A stretch of DNA of 64,000 nucleotides from Lepas anatifera (lineage: Eukaryota > Arthropoda > Thecostraca > Lepadidae): NCBI GenBank assembly GCA_034440635.1, contig JAOTON010001253.1, positions 558,001 to 622,000 on the forward strand, read 5' to 3'. The position numbers and the translations under genes are program-made. Positions 1 through 11,027 of the stretch are shown here, in pieces. The stretch's first letter is position 1. The number at the start of each line of letters is the position of its first letter. Below the pieces are notes generated by a model that worked only from the letters and a program-made list of their open reading frames with translations, had not been told where the DNA came from and did no database searches.

Positions 1-131
1 CCTACAAGTCTAACAGCTAAAATTTGTATGTGGTTGTTTAGCCTTAAGAATTGTCTATGTATAGTCCATGTTTCAACTGGATGTCTCTGAAAGGAACTTG
101 CCACGAGCCCATCCAAAATAAAATGTCACGT

Positions 132-770
132 GCGTACTCTTGCCGGAGTGGGTCAGTAAGAGTACGCAAGAAAGGAAGCTGGAGTACGCATTGATACCCC
201 GCTGTGCTTTAGGTGCATAGGCCATGTCGCGAAGTTTTTTGTCGCCAAACTAGGCGATTGCATGATTTTATATCGTTCTGAATATACAAGAACTATGTTG
301 CAACGTTTGGCTTTCCAAATATGAATTGCAGACTCTGGTCCGAGTGAAAATTAAATTTTCCTATCTCTTAAGCATGCGCACTCTTGCCCAATGGTCTACT
401 GCGTACTCTTGCCGGACATGCTCCCTTGGGAAGAAAGTCTTCATTAACATGTTGGCAGGCATTTTAGCGTGAGCTCCGGTCCTGGAGCACACTCCTAGCT
501 CAGCCTCCTTACTGATGATAGACCGCAATACAATATTTTTGATAATAGAAGCATGGTCTACAAGTTTACCCAGTTAAGAAATATTACTTCAAGGGTGCCC
601 AAACATTTATTTTGCTCTGTACTCCCGCGGAAAGAACAGGAGCACGTTGAATTTTGGTGTGCAGCCTAGGCACTGACCCTGCTTTTTTATACCAGGGTAT
701 CCACCATCTCAGTGGTTGCTAAGTAACCAAAACAGCTGCTGCGTACTCTTATCTCCTGCGTACTCTTACC
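132..770. repeat. Dispersed GCGTACTCTTGCC repeats
   Basis: The motif gcgtactcttgcc or a close variant occurs at 132-144, 376-388, 401-413, 741-750 and 758-770, with inverted copies at 156-167 and near 183-189. The first copy and the 156-167 copy form a small inverted pair. Paired short repeats of this kind resemble the termini of non-autonomous DNA transposons, but I cannot assign ends or a target duplication. No coding region is visible here. Confidence 0.5.
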
Positions 771-1522
771 CGCCCTTACCCAATGCAATATTGACCTAAT
801 TTGAGCTTGATCTGACTCAGGTCAGGTAAAATCCTTGATTTGACTTGGATATGACCTAGCAAGGTGGTATACATCATTCAGGCGTGTAACTTTGTATACT
901 TTTAGGGGTGCGCGAGCACCCCTAAAACTTTTGAAAGCACCCCTAAACTTCCAAAAGCACCCCTAAAACTATTCTGCGACGTTCTAATAGGACATAATGT
1001 CAGGATTATGTAGCAATTAAATAATAAGTATCAGAGATTCGGAGCTCTCTTGTAACTATTCATCTGGAGATAATGTCGTGCTTAAAAGATTACTTAAGTG
1101 ATCTGAAGATTTCATATGACCGCACGAGGTCATATTTAGACGGTGAGCCGCGGGAGTAACTGTGGAAATTAGGTAGCTGCCACTTGCGACCAAAGCCGAA
1201 AGAGCGCATTTTCCAAAATGTTAATTGCCGTGTCGCCGTTGTCTCAGAATCAGTACCATCGAGTGCACTCGTCGTTTCCTTGATCATGTCTTCCAGACAG
1301 AAAAAACAAAGTTCGCTGCTGGACTTCTTTTCCAAAATGCCATAGTGCATGCTACAATTTATTTCTGAATTTATTTAGGCTCTATGTAGATCAGACCTGT
1401 CCATAGCTGATATACGTACCAAAGGAGGGCCAAAAAGCAACATGTGGTAGCTGTGCATCTATTGGAACTTGTTTAGAAAAGGAGGGAAATCAGGGCCAAT
1501 ATCTGGGAAACGTAGCTTGTGC
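771..1522. other. Intergenic stretch with a perfect hairpin and short repeats
   Basis: No gene is recognised. At 900-927 there is a perfect 12-bp inverted repeat (ttttaggggtgc / gcacccctaaaa) with a 4-nt loop, followed by two more copies of agcacccctaaa up to about 970. A related copy sits at about 4554-4566. The ORF-sized openings here have no recognisable protein features. Confidence 0.5.
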
Positions 1523-2795
1523 TTAACCCTCGCCCGTCCGAGAGGAGCATCAATGGTCTCCATAAGGCTTTTTAAGGATAGCGGATAAATGGCGGCGCTG
1601 CACCGCCGTATCTTTCATATCTCTTCTTTGATCAATTCTGCATCTTTAAAAAATCAAGTCTGGTAATGTTAGGTCAGGTCATCAGGCCAAGGCAAGGGAC
1701 TTCATCTAAAAAATTAGGATTGCATTTATGCAATAAGTAAAGTAAAGTTAAGTTAATTATAAGTAAGAACACGTTTAACCTAGCAATCCGACACTTAAAA
1801 ACCATTATGGGCCTACCGGGTGCTGCAAAATATATTCCGGGTTTTATGAAATTGGTGATATACCTTGTTAATTTACGGGCGACCTCTTCAATAAAAATAC
1901 ATGATAAAAACTGTAAAATAGCTATGTTTTGGCTCATATTGCTTAATCCTCGTCCTTCGGGTGCCGATTCGACGCCCCTCGTTATTTTTCGTGATGACAC
2001 AAAAAGTTTCGTTTAGCCCAATGCTGCGTGGGAATTGTAAAACAAAATTACTTAGACACATCTTGACCAAATTTTAAGTGAATATCATGTCGGGTCACCG
2101 AGTTATGACGTCATTTCTATGCCCATGTAAGGCAATTTTGGTCCTAAAAATAATTCTGAAAAACCGGGCGTTACTCAGCTTCTAGAAGAGCTAGATCAGA
2201 TTTCTAAACAGAATTCGAAGGCTCCTGAAAAGGCAATTTGGAATACGCCATCTATTTTGAGGTCAAGTCCATGACGAAGGCACCAGGGGTCCCCAAAGGT
2301 CAGCAAAGGTTACCGTTTTAGAAGCTCTTGTTGGCTATACTCATGGACGGGACAAGGTGCGGCAATGAATTTGGTATCATAGTGACGAGCGTCACCCAAG
2401 GATTCAATGGTATGCGACCTCACTTCGACCTTGACCTAAGATTATGTTAGATGGTCTAAGGCCAAGGTCACGCGTGACCTTGCAAGGTCATGCCGCATAC
2501 TGCGGAACTCCTTGGGTCACGACAAACACATTGAAACCCTGGTTCTAGGTCTATTGATTCCCGAATCATAAGGATTTTCTAAATGTGTCAAAATTTTCAC
2601 CGTTTTGTGACCTCACCAGGTTACTAGTTAACCTAGGGTAAACATAATTGTACACTGTCGGAGAGTTCAGGTCTCGGGCAACAGGCCGTGCTTTACCGCG
2701 TCTTTCCAGCTTTCTTAGTTTTCAAACGGATGAGGGTCGAATCGATCCCCCGGTAGGGCGAGGGAGTAAAATACCTCCAGTAGGGCAAGGGTTAA
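1523..2795. mobile_element. TTAA-flanked AGGTCA-rich element, copy A
   Basis: This 1.27-kb element begins TTAACCCTCGCCC and ends with the inverted form gggcaagggttaa, so it has terminal inverted repeats and a TTAA duplication typical of piggyBac- or Kolobok-type insertion. It encodes nothing recognisable. Its interior has many AGGTCA half-sites in both orientations, for example near 1674, 2297, 2430 and 2463-2490. Copies B and C share the right-end block around gcgccgccgttttt. It is probably non-autonomous. Confidence 0.65.
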
Positions 2796-3117
2796 GAAAG
2801 CTTCCTGTTCTCGTAATATAAGTATATTGGGCCACCCCAAAGGTCCAACTTGACATGTTTGCAGGAAACCTGACAACTTCGCTGGACAACTTGGCAGGAA
2901 ATTATAATAGAGATTTCACTTTGGTACCATTTCGCTTAGCTTGTCATTACGAGTCGATTGGTATGCATATCGATTATTTCAGACAAGACAATGCTCTTGA
3001 CCTGACCTTTGGTTAGGTCATTCTTAGATTTTGACACAGCATGTTCATACCATACATAATTTGATTCGCCTACGTTATGGTTCTAGCTTAACGCAGTTTT
3101 CGACCTCAGTTTGGCTA
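2796..3117. other. Spacer between AGGTCA elements A and B
   Basis: No gene is seen. The stretch carries two AGGTCA-like half-sites around 3001-3020 and otherwise looks like anonymous AT-rich DNA. Confidence 0.4.
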
Positions 3118-3925
3118 TTAACCCGCGCCCTGGTGGGCCTCCGAGCCACCTTAGCCCTGGTGGGTGGGTGGGTGGGGGGGGTGGGGGGGTTTGAACGCCT
3201 GCCCCTCGAACTCGGCCCCTACGCGGGATAGCGCAAAACGCGAAGGCTGGTGGATAGCTCATAGAAATTCAGGAAGAAACTATATTAGTTCTTGTTAGGC
3301 TCAGGTCAATATTGAGGTCATGGCACGTCAAATAAAGTGGCATTTTGAGTATATTTTTTCGGCTCTAGCGTCTGAAAGAGTTGAGTTTTAGAACCATTTT
3401 CTAGGCACCATTCGTTTCCTCTAATCACGGCGAATCGAATGATGTATAATATGATCATACTAGGTCAAAACACAAAAATTACCTGACCTCAGGTCAGGTC
3501 AAATTCACTTCTTTATCTAGCCTAGTCAATATGCATATCAATCGACTTGCAATAGCAATCCAAGCGCAATGGTATCAAAATAAAAGTTGTACCATCATTT
3601 CATGCGAAGTTATTGACCTAATTCTGAAAACTGCTTGATTAGCCCAGATGACCTCTCAGCGGTCATAGGTCAAGAATTGCAACATGAACCTGAAAAGGGG
3701 CCCAGTATACTACGATTTGGAGAATAGGAAGGTATTCTCAGCTGCATCTACACAAATACGGCCTAATTTCGGTTTTCCCCATGTATTTCCAATAGAGAGG
3801 CCATGATCCGTACTTGACCTTAGGTCATCGATATGGAAAATCCTTTTGGCGGCGCTGCCGTTTTTCGTGCCACCAAAAACCCCAAGGAGAGTGTTCAAAC
3901 ACCCCTACCCCGGGGCGAGGGTTAA
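3118..3925. mobile_element. TTAA-flanked AGGTCA-rich element, copy B
   Basis: TTAA is present at both ends (3118-3121 and 3922-3925). The left end reads ttaacccgcgccctgg, then a gagccacctt block; the right end is gggcgagggttaa. The interior has clustered half-sites such as those around 3485-3500, 3652-3672 and 3812-3826. Its G-rich segment at 3157-3190 is low complexity. The left-end block (gagccacctt) is shared with elements at 4755-4808, 26393 and 56957, which groups them into one family. No transposase is encoded. Confidence 0.7.
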
Positions 3926-4119
3926 ATAAGTGTTCAAAGCTTTGTTAGTTCAAGAACAATGTAACACCATAGATAGGCTTTAAATGGTGGTAAAATGCAA
4001 ACAATAACACTAAATAGATAGCCGTTTGTCTGCGCGCTAGTTTAAAAAGACACCAAAAACTCCTGGCATGACCACGTTTGCAGCTTTTCGAGCTGTGACC
4101 TTTGATGAGCAGGAAGCTT

Positions 4120-4197
4120 GACACGCGCCCCGCTGGGGTTCCTGGCATGATGCCCCCGCTGGGGGGGGCGAATTTCGCCCCCAGCGGGGCGCGTGTC
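4120..4197. repeat. 78-bp near-perfect foldback repeat
   Basis: The two ends are exact inverted copies (gacacgcgccccgctgggg at 4120-4138 and its complement at 4179-4197), with a second nested inverted repeat in the middle around gcgaatttcgc. The terminal gacacgcgc also ends the TTAA family element at 26397-27239, so this may be a minimal derivative of that family. Confidence 0.7.
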
Positions 4198-4198
4198 A

Positions 4199-4300
4199 CT
4201 GGCGGATCCAGGGGGATGGCATTTGGGCCATACTCCCCTCAAACGTTCAAACCAGGGGGCCAAACTATTTTTTTATCCGAGGGGGAACAGTGTGGAGTGC
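4199..4300. repeat. hAT-like MITE end (partial)
   Basis: The sequence ctggcggatccaggggg resembles the left terminus of the hAT MITEs at 14677 and 20575. I cannot find a matching right end or a duplication, so this is at most a fragment. Confidence 0.3.
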
Positions 4301-4754
4301 AAATAAGGCAAGAAAGAAGTCATTAGAGATGTTTCGACAAAAGTGTTAGCTAGTTGGTTAAGGGCTTTTTATAACGCGTTCTGTGCAAAGCACCTTTGCC
4401 CGCGTCTAAAGTGTGTGGGAGAAATTTGTGGGAGGGATGTTTACATTAATGTCGCAGAACAAAGGTGTAAGGACAAAAGTGTAAGGTTTTTACCCCTTTT
4501 TACGCTTTTCATCCCCTAACACTGCCAGTATGCTATGGGTTGGCTAGGAAAAAGCACCCCTAAAGATTTTCACAAAGTTACACCCCTGTACATCATTCGA
4601 TTTGGCTTGCTCCGAGGATTCCAATGATCTATATTGTTTTTTCTATATCTCTAGTCTTTACTAGTTCAGACGTAATGACTGAAAGCCTTCATTTACATGT
4701 TATCGCTATGGTGTCATGCGACAGGCTAAGGTGACGGGGAGGGATTACCCACTC

Positions 4755-4808
4755 ACACCCCCCGTTAATGCGAAGGTGGCTCAAACCCCTGTCAATGCGC
4801 ATGTTTAT
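4755..4808 (-). repeat. Terminal fragment of the TTAA/AGGTCA family
   Basis: Read on the minus strand, this stretch matches the left end of the element at 26393: a gcgcattgac block, then gagccaccttcgc and a G run. Only the terminus is recognisable. Confidence 0.5.
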
Positions 4809-5268
4809 GCTATGCTTTTCGTTTTATGTTAAGGTATTTTCTACCGGGGATTCTTTTGATATGTTTTTGTAAGTCATATTTGATCACCAAAACATTTTAA
4901 GGTTGTTTAATCAGAATTCATTGGCTCAAGGACTTTTGGAGGTGGTTCTAAAATTTTGTCCTGTGTCGGCTCCTTAACCAGAAAACTGCACGGTATTCGC
5001 CACACTATCATTTACTGGACTTCATGGTTATATTAGTCGATTTTTTTGTACAAAAACCTTCTTTTTTGCAACGTTTTGAAGGAAAAATTCAAAGAAAAAA
5101 GAAATAAAGCAGGTATACCTGATATTCGCATCGCAGTAGGAATACATATTTTTTAATTGGTATAGAGCCTGAATTGTCGGGCTATTCCCTCGATTTTCCA
5201 AAAAGGAGTAATGGTGTAATAAGTCTGGGAACTTCTGTCCGAACAGCACCATGGAGAAAGGCTCGGCG
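4809..5268. other. Anonymous AT-rich DNA
   Basis: No gene or repeat family is recognised. Reading frames are short and low complexity. Confidence 0.4.
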
Positions 5269-5530
5269 GCACATTCTCTGGTCTTGCCGTGCCGCTGTCA
5301 TGGGAAGGAATCGATGCCTCTGTGTCAGGCAGACAGCGTCCAGGTAGATTAAGCTCCGCCCACCTGTCATGACAGCCAATCAGCTTAGCCGGCAGTCCGT
5401 GCGGCGCCAGTGCACGGTGGGGGGCGTGCATGTTGCCAGCGTGGGACCATGCCGGATCCATTAGCCAAATGAACAACGGATCCCGTTCGTATGGACCGCG
5501 AGTGAACGGGGGCGTGTCTGAAATCGGATT
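5269..5530. promoter_or_regulatory. GC-rich, CpG-rich promoter-like patch
   Basis: This island in AT-rich surroundings contains agctccgcccac (a GC-box-like word) at about 5350 and a CCAAT box (ccaatcag) at about 5374. A similar GC-box word beside an inverted CCAAT occurs near 41520-41535. A 107-codon frame crosses it on the minus strand but resembles no known family. It could be a promoter of a host gene outside the window or of a mobile element. Confidence 0.25.
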
Positions 5531-7573
5531 TATGTTTACCTAGGTAGGTTATTATCCATTTTGCTACTTGCTGGTGTATATCATGGGCCTGGACTCAGTA
5601 GCATACCTAGGTAGGTATGCGGTTAGTATGGCACCCGGGCTCTCTAAGCTCTAGCCAAAGTATGGAATCTCGATATAAGGCTTGCTGGCTCCTGCACATG
5701 TGGGGTTAGACATCTCTCTCCGAATAAGAACATCACCAAAGCAAAGTGAGCACTATTTCTACCCTGAGGTCAGTTTGAACTGGATTGCGCAGGCCAGAAG
5801 AAATCATTGTGGATGTTTGTTCTCTTGAATACTAGTTAAGGGAAAAGACAACCGTAAGTTTCTATAATCTTAAATTGTATTGTCTCAATACCTCAGCTTT
5901 GATAAATCCTAACTTCAAATGTTAAGCATATTTAAAAGATTTCTGTATTTTTTCAGGGGTCCTGAAGAAGCCAAGCATTTATCCTGAAAGTAGTGGACAG
6001 ACGCGGCTCAGCGAGGATATGGAGGAATCTCAGACGAATCTATAATCCAATCAAGAACACCCGAAGTGGCTTCAGTACCAGCAAGAAACCTACAGCAGAT
6101 CGACAACTTCGGTTCTGCAGCGGCACATTGTTTTCCATGTCTCCTTGTCATTCTTTCGCGCCAGTCTAATAATGGACACTGGACGGAGAACTGATAAGGG
6201 CGTGTGGAAAGCATTTTCATCGATACTGATGCCCTGCCTCCAAAGAAATGTCTGGCGCAAGATTCACTGAGAGGCTGGTCCAACAGAGGAATTGTCTACG
6301 TGGAATCCAGTGAAAGGTGAGTGTTGGGAATAATCGGTTCTGGCTCATAAGGTATGGATGTTATTTTAACGTTTTTTTATTTCCAACGGAGTGAGCTTGC
6401 GATCGACAGCGAGCAAGCGAACATCGTCATACGTGCAGGACATTTTCTATACAAACTGGGGAATATGTTTTGCCTCAAGCCTCCCCAATTGATCTCCAGT
6501 CGGTCTAAATGTCCTTCGCTGAGGACTAGTGCTCTTCTGATATTAAAGAGCTATAAGTTTGATCTCGTTCGAAAAAGTTTTAATACCCCTCGCGGAAGAC
6601 CATTATGACGGTTAAGCTAGGTTCATTGTTCGAGAAAGAAAAAAACATGCCTAGTAAAGAAAAGAGAGTCCTTTTGACTGCAAATATGTCCCCTTCGGGC
6701 TCTTCCAGTGCCGTTTTCCCTATTTGGTCCTAGCAAATATATCAGATACGAGATATATCAATTACTCGTATGTGCTTCTTTGTTACTGAAAAAGGGAGGT
6801 ATGGCTGGTTTAGTCTATGATGTGTTGAAGTCTAAATGTGTGAAAAAGTGCCTAGAAAGCGTTTTAAAATATAGCTGGCACCACACTGTATCCAAGTTCC
6901 AGTTTTATAACCTTTGTGGCTGGGTCCCTGCTCAAACTATTTAGTCACGACAAAAAAATTTCTACTAGTAATAATTTCATATTGCGAATAAAAACCGTCG
7001 GTTATTAAGCAACAGTGCAATTTTCCTGCACCGAGGCTCGGTCTTCTGATCTCCGGAACCACAAATATTCTCCACCTAGAGTTTCGTAGGGTTTCACCTA
7101 GCATTGTGTTGTCTTTCTCTATAAAAGTTCTCATACATTCATGTTTGAATCCACTGTTTGTAGCTGCAGCCGTGCTTAATCACGTGCGACAAGAATGGCA
7201 CCACAAAAATGTTTCAAATGATGGAAATGCTGGCTGAGAAAGGGACTCCTGTGATACAGTTTATATGAGGGGACAGTCCACAACTTTTGATGATAATACC
7301 ATAATGTCTCTTTGTGAGATTATTTCATGTATGTTTGTTGTGTTGGAAAGTCACTAGGCCTGCCTTTTGCATGCTGGAGGAATTAAAACGTACCTAAAGA
7401 AAGTCGTCGGCATCCTTTGCTTCTCCAGGATTTTTTCATCTTACCGAAGTGGATGATATTGTTGACTGAAGCCCAAAGACAATTCATCCCTACTTCTGAC
7501 ACTTTTTTCTAAATTCTATTTCCACCTCTCAAAACTCAATTAAGTTCCAGTTATTTGGGTGCGCTTCATGCGT
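5531..7573. other. Unassigned DNA
   Basis: No recognisable gene. A 20-bp near-palindrome around cctaggtagg lies at 5601-5620, and a partial copy of the word is at about 5539. Several short frames (for example around 6008-6283 and 6354-6608) have no family resemblance that I can support. Confidence 0.4.
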
Positions 7574-7680
7574 CGAATTTTAGCCATAGGCGGCGGAACA
7601 GGGGGAGCACCGGGGTCCCGTGCCCCCCTTGGTCGGACCAGGGGGCACCACCATTCAGGTGCGCTCCAAATCGACGAAGA
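7574..7680. repeat. hAT-like MITE terminus (partial)
   Basis: The sequence cataggcggcggaacagg resembles the CATAGGCGGATCCAGG ends of the complete MITEs at 14677 and 20575, and is followed by G/C runs of the same type. No right end was found. Confidence 0.35.
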
Positions 7681-8960
7681 TAGCAACGAAGCAGTGCTTG
7701 GTCCGGACTTTCTCAAAGAAACTTGGAGTTTGTAACCTTTTTCACGGAGCCACGAAATCTAACAGCAAATCACTTCTGTTTGTTTTCCTCAGATATTATA
7801 GCATTGCATATAGAATCATCAATCTCACTGTGTAGTGTGAACTCTCCCATGACCTGAGGTGAATCGGGACGTGATCACTGAGGATGATAGGCGTTAAACT
7901 TTAGCTGTCGTTGACAAGGCAGGTGGTCTGAAGTAAATAACTGTCCGGTGAAAGTATATCAGACACAAACTAAGCTGTTTGCATTGTATACCTATGTGTA
8001 GTAAAACGGGTAAAGCAAAATCCGTTTTAGAAAAGCAGGTTTCGGCCCGTTTTCTTTTGAGTAGGTGTAGTTGCTGAATAATATCAGCACATTTAGTTTT
8101 TTAGAATCACTCTTCTCCTCTCCAAAAACCTCTCCAGAATGATAAAGTTTTGCGTAAATTCTTCTTCATCATGAAGATAATTCCGGTTCATTTAAAATTC
8201 TAGAGAACAACCTTTGCATGGGATTTTGAATGAAATATACATCACGTAGAGGATAGACAAAACCCTAATTCATGATTTGCTTATCCAAAACCATGCAGTT
8301 GCAGATAGAAATGGCATCATGAGCGCAAAGGAGCCCCTTCCCGGGGCTTTCTGCTCTCTGTCGAGTGGTGTCCAGGCTGGGCGCGTGGTGGAGACGAATT
8401 CTGACTGGATTCCGCGGTGAAAACCTTCGCTGCTCCACAAAAAGACAACTTTCGGAACTAGCAAGATTTTCATTCAAGGATATAATGCACACTACATTAC
8501 TTGAATTGACTAATTATCTTTCCAGAGCGTGTATGCCGTGACTTATAGCGCTGCCCGGTTGTAAGGTTCAGTATATTCCTTGCTCTTTGGCAGAAGTGTC
8601 ATCCTGATGGCTCTGTTTTCTTTCCATTTTCTTCATTTTTTGCAGCGCGATTCCTTTCAGTCTTCTTTCCATATGTGGATATCATGATTTTTTCATTATA
8701 ATCTAATTTTTTAGCACTAGGCCATTCCAAGGGCAGAGGCTCGACACCAAAAATATCGATGCGTGAGAGGTACTGTAGTAAATTGGGAAAAAATTGGCAA
8801 CTTGCACGGTAGCGTTGACGCGGTATTGCTGTTGTCCACACGTGTGCAGCAGGAACGTGACAAATGCAGCTCCATAACGTGACAAAATTGCAAAAACTAA
8901 AATGTATTACTTTACAAGTTTACAAATATTTCAATACCTAAAGACCTGAATGTATATTGT
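7681..8960. other. Unassigned AT-rich DNA
   Basis: No gene, RNA or repeat is recognised. Short frames overlapping 8265-8492 on the minus strand have no identifiable domain. Confidence 0.4.
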
Positions 8961-8968
8961 CATACACG
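8961..8968. repeat. hAT target-site duplication, left copy (8 bp)
   Basis: catacacg directly precedes the hAT terminus. The partner at 55492-55499 is cttacacg, a 7/8 match. Confidence 0.6.
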
Positions 8969-8999
8969 CAGAGTTGTGCGTTTCAGAATTTTCTTGAGT

Positions 9000-9160
9000 C
9001 GACTCAACTCAACTCAAGTGCTGAGGGTGGTTGACTCAACTCCGACTCAACTCATGATCAAGAGTTCAGTGAGTTGACTCAACTCCGACTCAAGGCTAAA
9101 TTCATCCAACTCAACTCTGACACGACTCACGACCCAACTCAACTCAAACTTCGACTCGTT
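9000..9160. repeat. ACTCAACTCA subterminal repeat, left
   Basis: Irregular repeats of gactcaactcaac and ccgactcaa lie just inside the hAT left end. The equivalent tract at 55320-55490 lies just inside the right end. Subterminal motif clusters of this kind are known transposase-binding regions in hAT elements; that role is inferred here. Confidence 0.6.
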
Positions 9161-9574
9161 TTCAAAAGAAAATAAATAAATGATAAATAGAATTTTTAAA
9201 TTAAGAAATAAATCAATCAACCAGCAAAAAACGAGCTGTTCAGAAAGTCTGACACAAAGCGGAAGATTAATAGAAGCAAAATTAATAAACTGGCATTCAA
9301 ACATTGGGTAAAAATTAGCCAGCAACCATAAATAACTTTTTAATTCTTCCAGACTGTCACTGCCCAAAAAATATACCACATGTTGCAATTATTTCTAAAA
9401 GGAGCATTGCATATTAAACTTGGTAAATGGAATGGAAAGGAACCTAAAATGGCTAAGGTTGCACCAGCACAGGCAAAAGTTGAGCCTCCATATTGTCTTA
9501 AGGTCCAAGCTGAAAAGCATGATATAAAATGTATTTGTAGGGATGGTATAGGTATTGTTTTTCTGTTCAAGAAC

Positions 9575-9660
9575 GATGCTAGAATCAGAAATCAGAATCA
9601 GATATGTTTAGGCAGCGATCCACACATGTTGTGGTTTTTCACACTGACACGTCAGAAAAA
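9575..9660 (-). mobile_element. 3' tail of the minus-strand LINE (continues at 52611)
   Basis: On the minus strand this ends in a short repeat of gattct units (9580-9605), like the microsatellite tails of CR1/L2-type LINEs. Removing the Ty3 insertion joins it to 52606 onward, where the same LINE's coding relic lies in the same orientation. The exact LINE end is uncertain. Confidence 0.4.
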
Positions 9661-9665
9661 CACAG
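9661..9665. repeat. Ty3 target-site duplication, left (cacag)
   Basis: The 5-bp cacag immediately before the 5' LTR is repeated exactly at 52606-52610 after the 3' LTR, as expected for Ty3/mdg4 integrase. Confidence 0.9.
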
Positions 9666-9763
9666 TGGAGGATATCATCATTAGAACGCACGCGCAATTC
9701 TAAATTATCTGTATATTGATGATATGCCAAATACAGTTTGCTTTTCGAACTCACAAGCATACA
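9666..9763 (+). repeat. 5' LTR (98 bp)
   Basis: Starts tggaggatatc and ends aagcataca, so it has TG...CA ends. It is identical by eye to 52508-52605 over all 98 bases. It has no obvious TATA box. Confidence 0.95.
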
Positions 9764-9782
9764 TGGCGCGGTCGGTAGTATG
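9764..9782 (+). promoter_or_regulatory. Primer-binding-site region
   Basis: The sequence immediately after the 5' LTR begins tggcgcggtcgg. TGG at this position is the usual complement of a tRNA CCA end. I cannot assign the tRNA. Confidence 0.6.
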
Positions 9783-9836
9783 AATACTTATATGAATTAT
9801 TAGGTAAAACATAATCATTATCATCCACTCATTATC

Positions 9837-11027
9837 ATGGCGAGCGAGTCCATGAGACTTCAGTCCTGCGGACGACCGATGGAGGCAGACCTCTCGGATG
9901 CTCCTGTCGCTGTGGATCCCTCGCCATCTCCAAGCGCTGTGGACACTGCGAAGTTGCTCGAAATGATGCAGCAGCAGCAGACCAACCTTATGATGGTGGT
10001 AAAAGAGCAGCAACGCATGCAAAATGAGTGGCAAAGACAGAGTCTGGAGCTATTGCAGGCGAGTGCTGGCGGTGGCGATCGTAGGCAAGCTACGCAGGTA
10101 GGTGCAGATTCGCATGGCCACACTACGGTCCCATCCAAGATCCCGTCCTCTTCGTTGCCTGAAAAGGCCACCTACAGCATGTCCTTGCAACAGTGGAGGA
10201 TATGGAAGCGGGATATCCTGCAATACGCTCAGATGGCAGACTGGGATAGGAAAACTACGGTGATTAATCTACGTTTGCAGTGCGATGAGAAAATGAAGCG
10301 TGTCATCGAAGCGGAGCACGGCGATGACTGGGTGAATCTGTCGCAGGGTGGGGCGCTTGCGGCGATAGAGGCAATTTTGAGAAAATCATCCAACCCAGCA
10401 AAGGAAAAGGAAAAATTCCATCGCTTACATCAACAACCTGGAGAGTCGGGGAAAGAGTTCCTGCACAGATGTGAGCAGCAGGCTCTCGAGTGTGACATGG
10501 CATGTCCTCATTGTGAAGGAGATTTATCCGGTTGGTGCATTCGGGATAGAGTTTTGGCTGGTCTTAGGAGTGATGCACTGAAGCTTGATTTATTCCAAAA
10601 CATGGATAAATATCCGACATTGAAGGACTTGGTCGCCAAGATCGAGATGTTTGAGGCCGCCAGCTCAGGGTGTGGTAGCAGCACGGGCGTGGAGTGCTCA
10701 GCAGCTACCGTTGCCGTAGTGGGTTCCGATGCAGTGCCAGTTTCTGTGACTGAGGCCATCGGTGGTGACGAGACGGTGCTCGCGGCCCTGAAGTCAACGT
10801 ACAAAGGGGCGCAGCAGGAAAGGAAGAGTGGAGCAGGCATTTTTAAAGGAGGTCAGAAGCCAAAAGTCAGAGGTGATGCCACAAGAAACCGTCCTATGTC
10901 ACAGGAAATCAAGTGTTTCAACTGTCGGGGGTTTGGTCACCGCCGAGCACAATGCCCAGTGCACCCAGGACAGAAACAAGTAACCTGGGGTGTGTCAGCG
11001 ACTCATCACCTGCGGATTCGACTGTGA
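9837..11027 (+). CDS. gag: Gag polyprotein of the Ty3 element
   Basis: The 396-residue Gag should form the retrotransposon particle and bind its RNA. A Gln-rich, coiled-coil-like stretch lies near residues 40-75 (MMQQQQ to QSLELLQ). A retrotransposon Gag capsid-like region spans roughly 110-280, including LHQQPGESGKEFLHRCEQQ. One CCHC zinc knuckle has C360, C363, H368 and C373 (CFNCRGFGHRRAQC). The start ATG has a favourable context (atcATGGcg) and lies 73 nt after the LTR. The frame overlaps the protease frame by 115 nt, in the -1 relationship expected for ribosomal frameshifting, but I see no canonical slippery heptamer. The frame is intact. Confidence 0.9.
   Translation: MASESMRLQSCGRPMEADLSDAPVAVDPSPSPSAVDTAKLLEMMQQQQTNLMMVVKEQQRMQNEWQRQSLELLQASAGGGDRRQATQVGADSHGHTTVPSKIPSSSLPEKATYSMSLQQWRIWKRDILQYAQMADWDRKTTVINLRLQCDEKMKRVIEAEHGDDWVNLSQGGALAAIEAILRKSSNPAKEKEKFHRLHQQPGESGKEFLHRCEQQALECDMACPHCEGDLSGWCIRDRVLAGLRSDALKLDLFQNMDKYPTLKDLVAKIEMFEAASSGCGSSTGVECSAATVAVVGSDAVPVSVTEAIGGDETVLAALKSTYKGAQQERKSGAGIFKGGQKPKVRGDATRNRPMSQEIKCFNCRGFGHRRAQCPVHPGQKQVTWGVSATHHLRIRL

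Noticed and set aside
5153..5476. 107-codon minus-strand gene
   Set aside because: It crosses a CpG-rich promoter-like patch and has no recognisable domain; kept only as a regulatory candidate.
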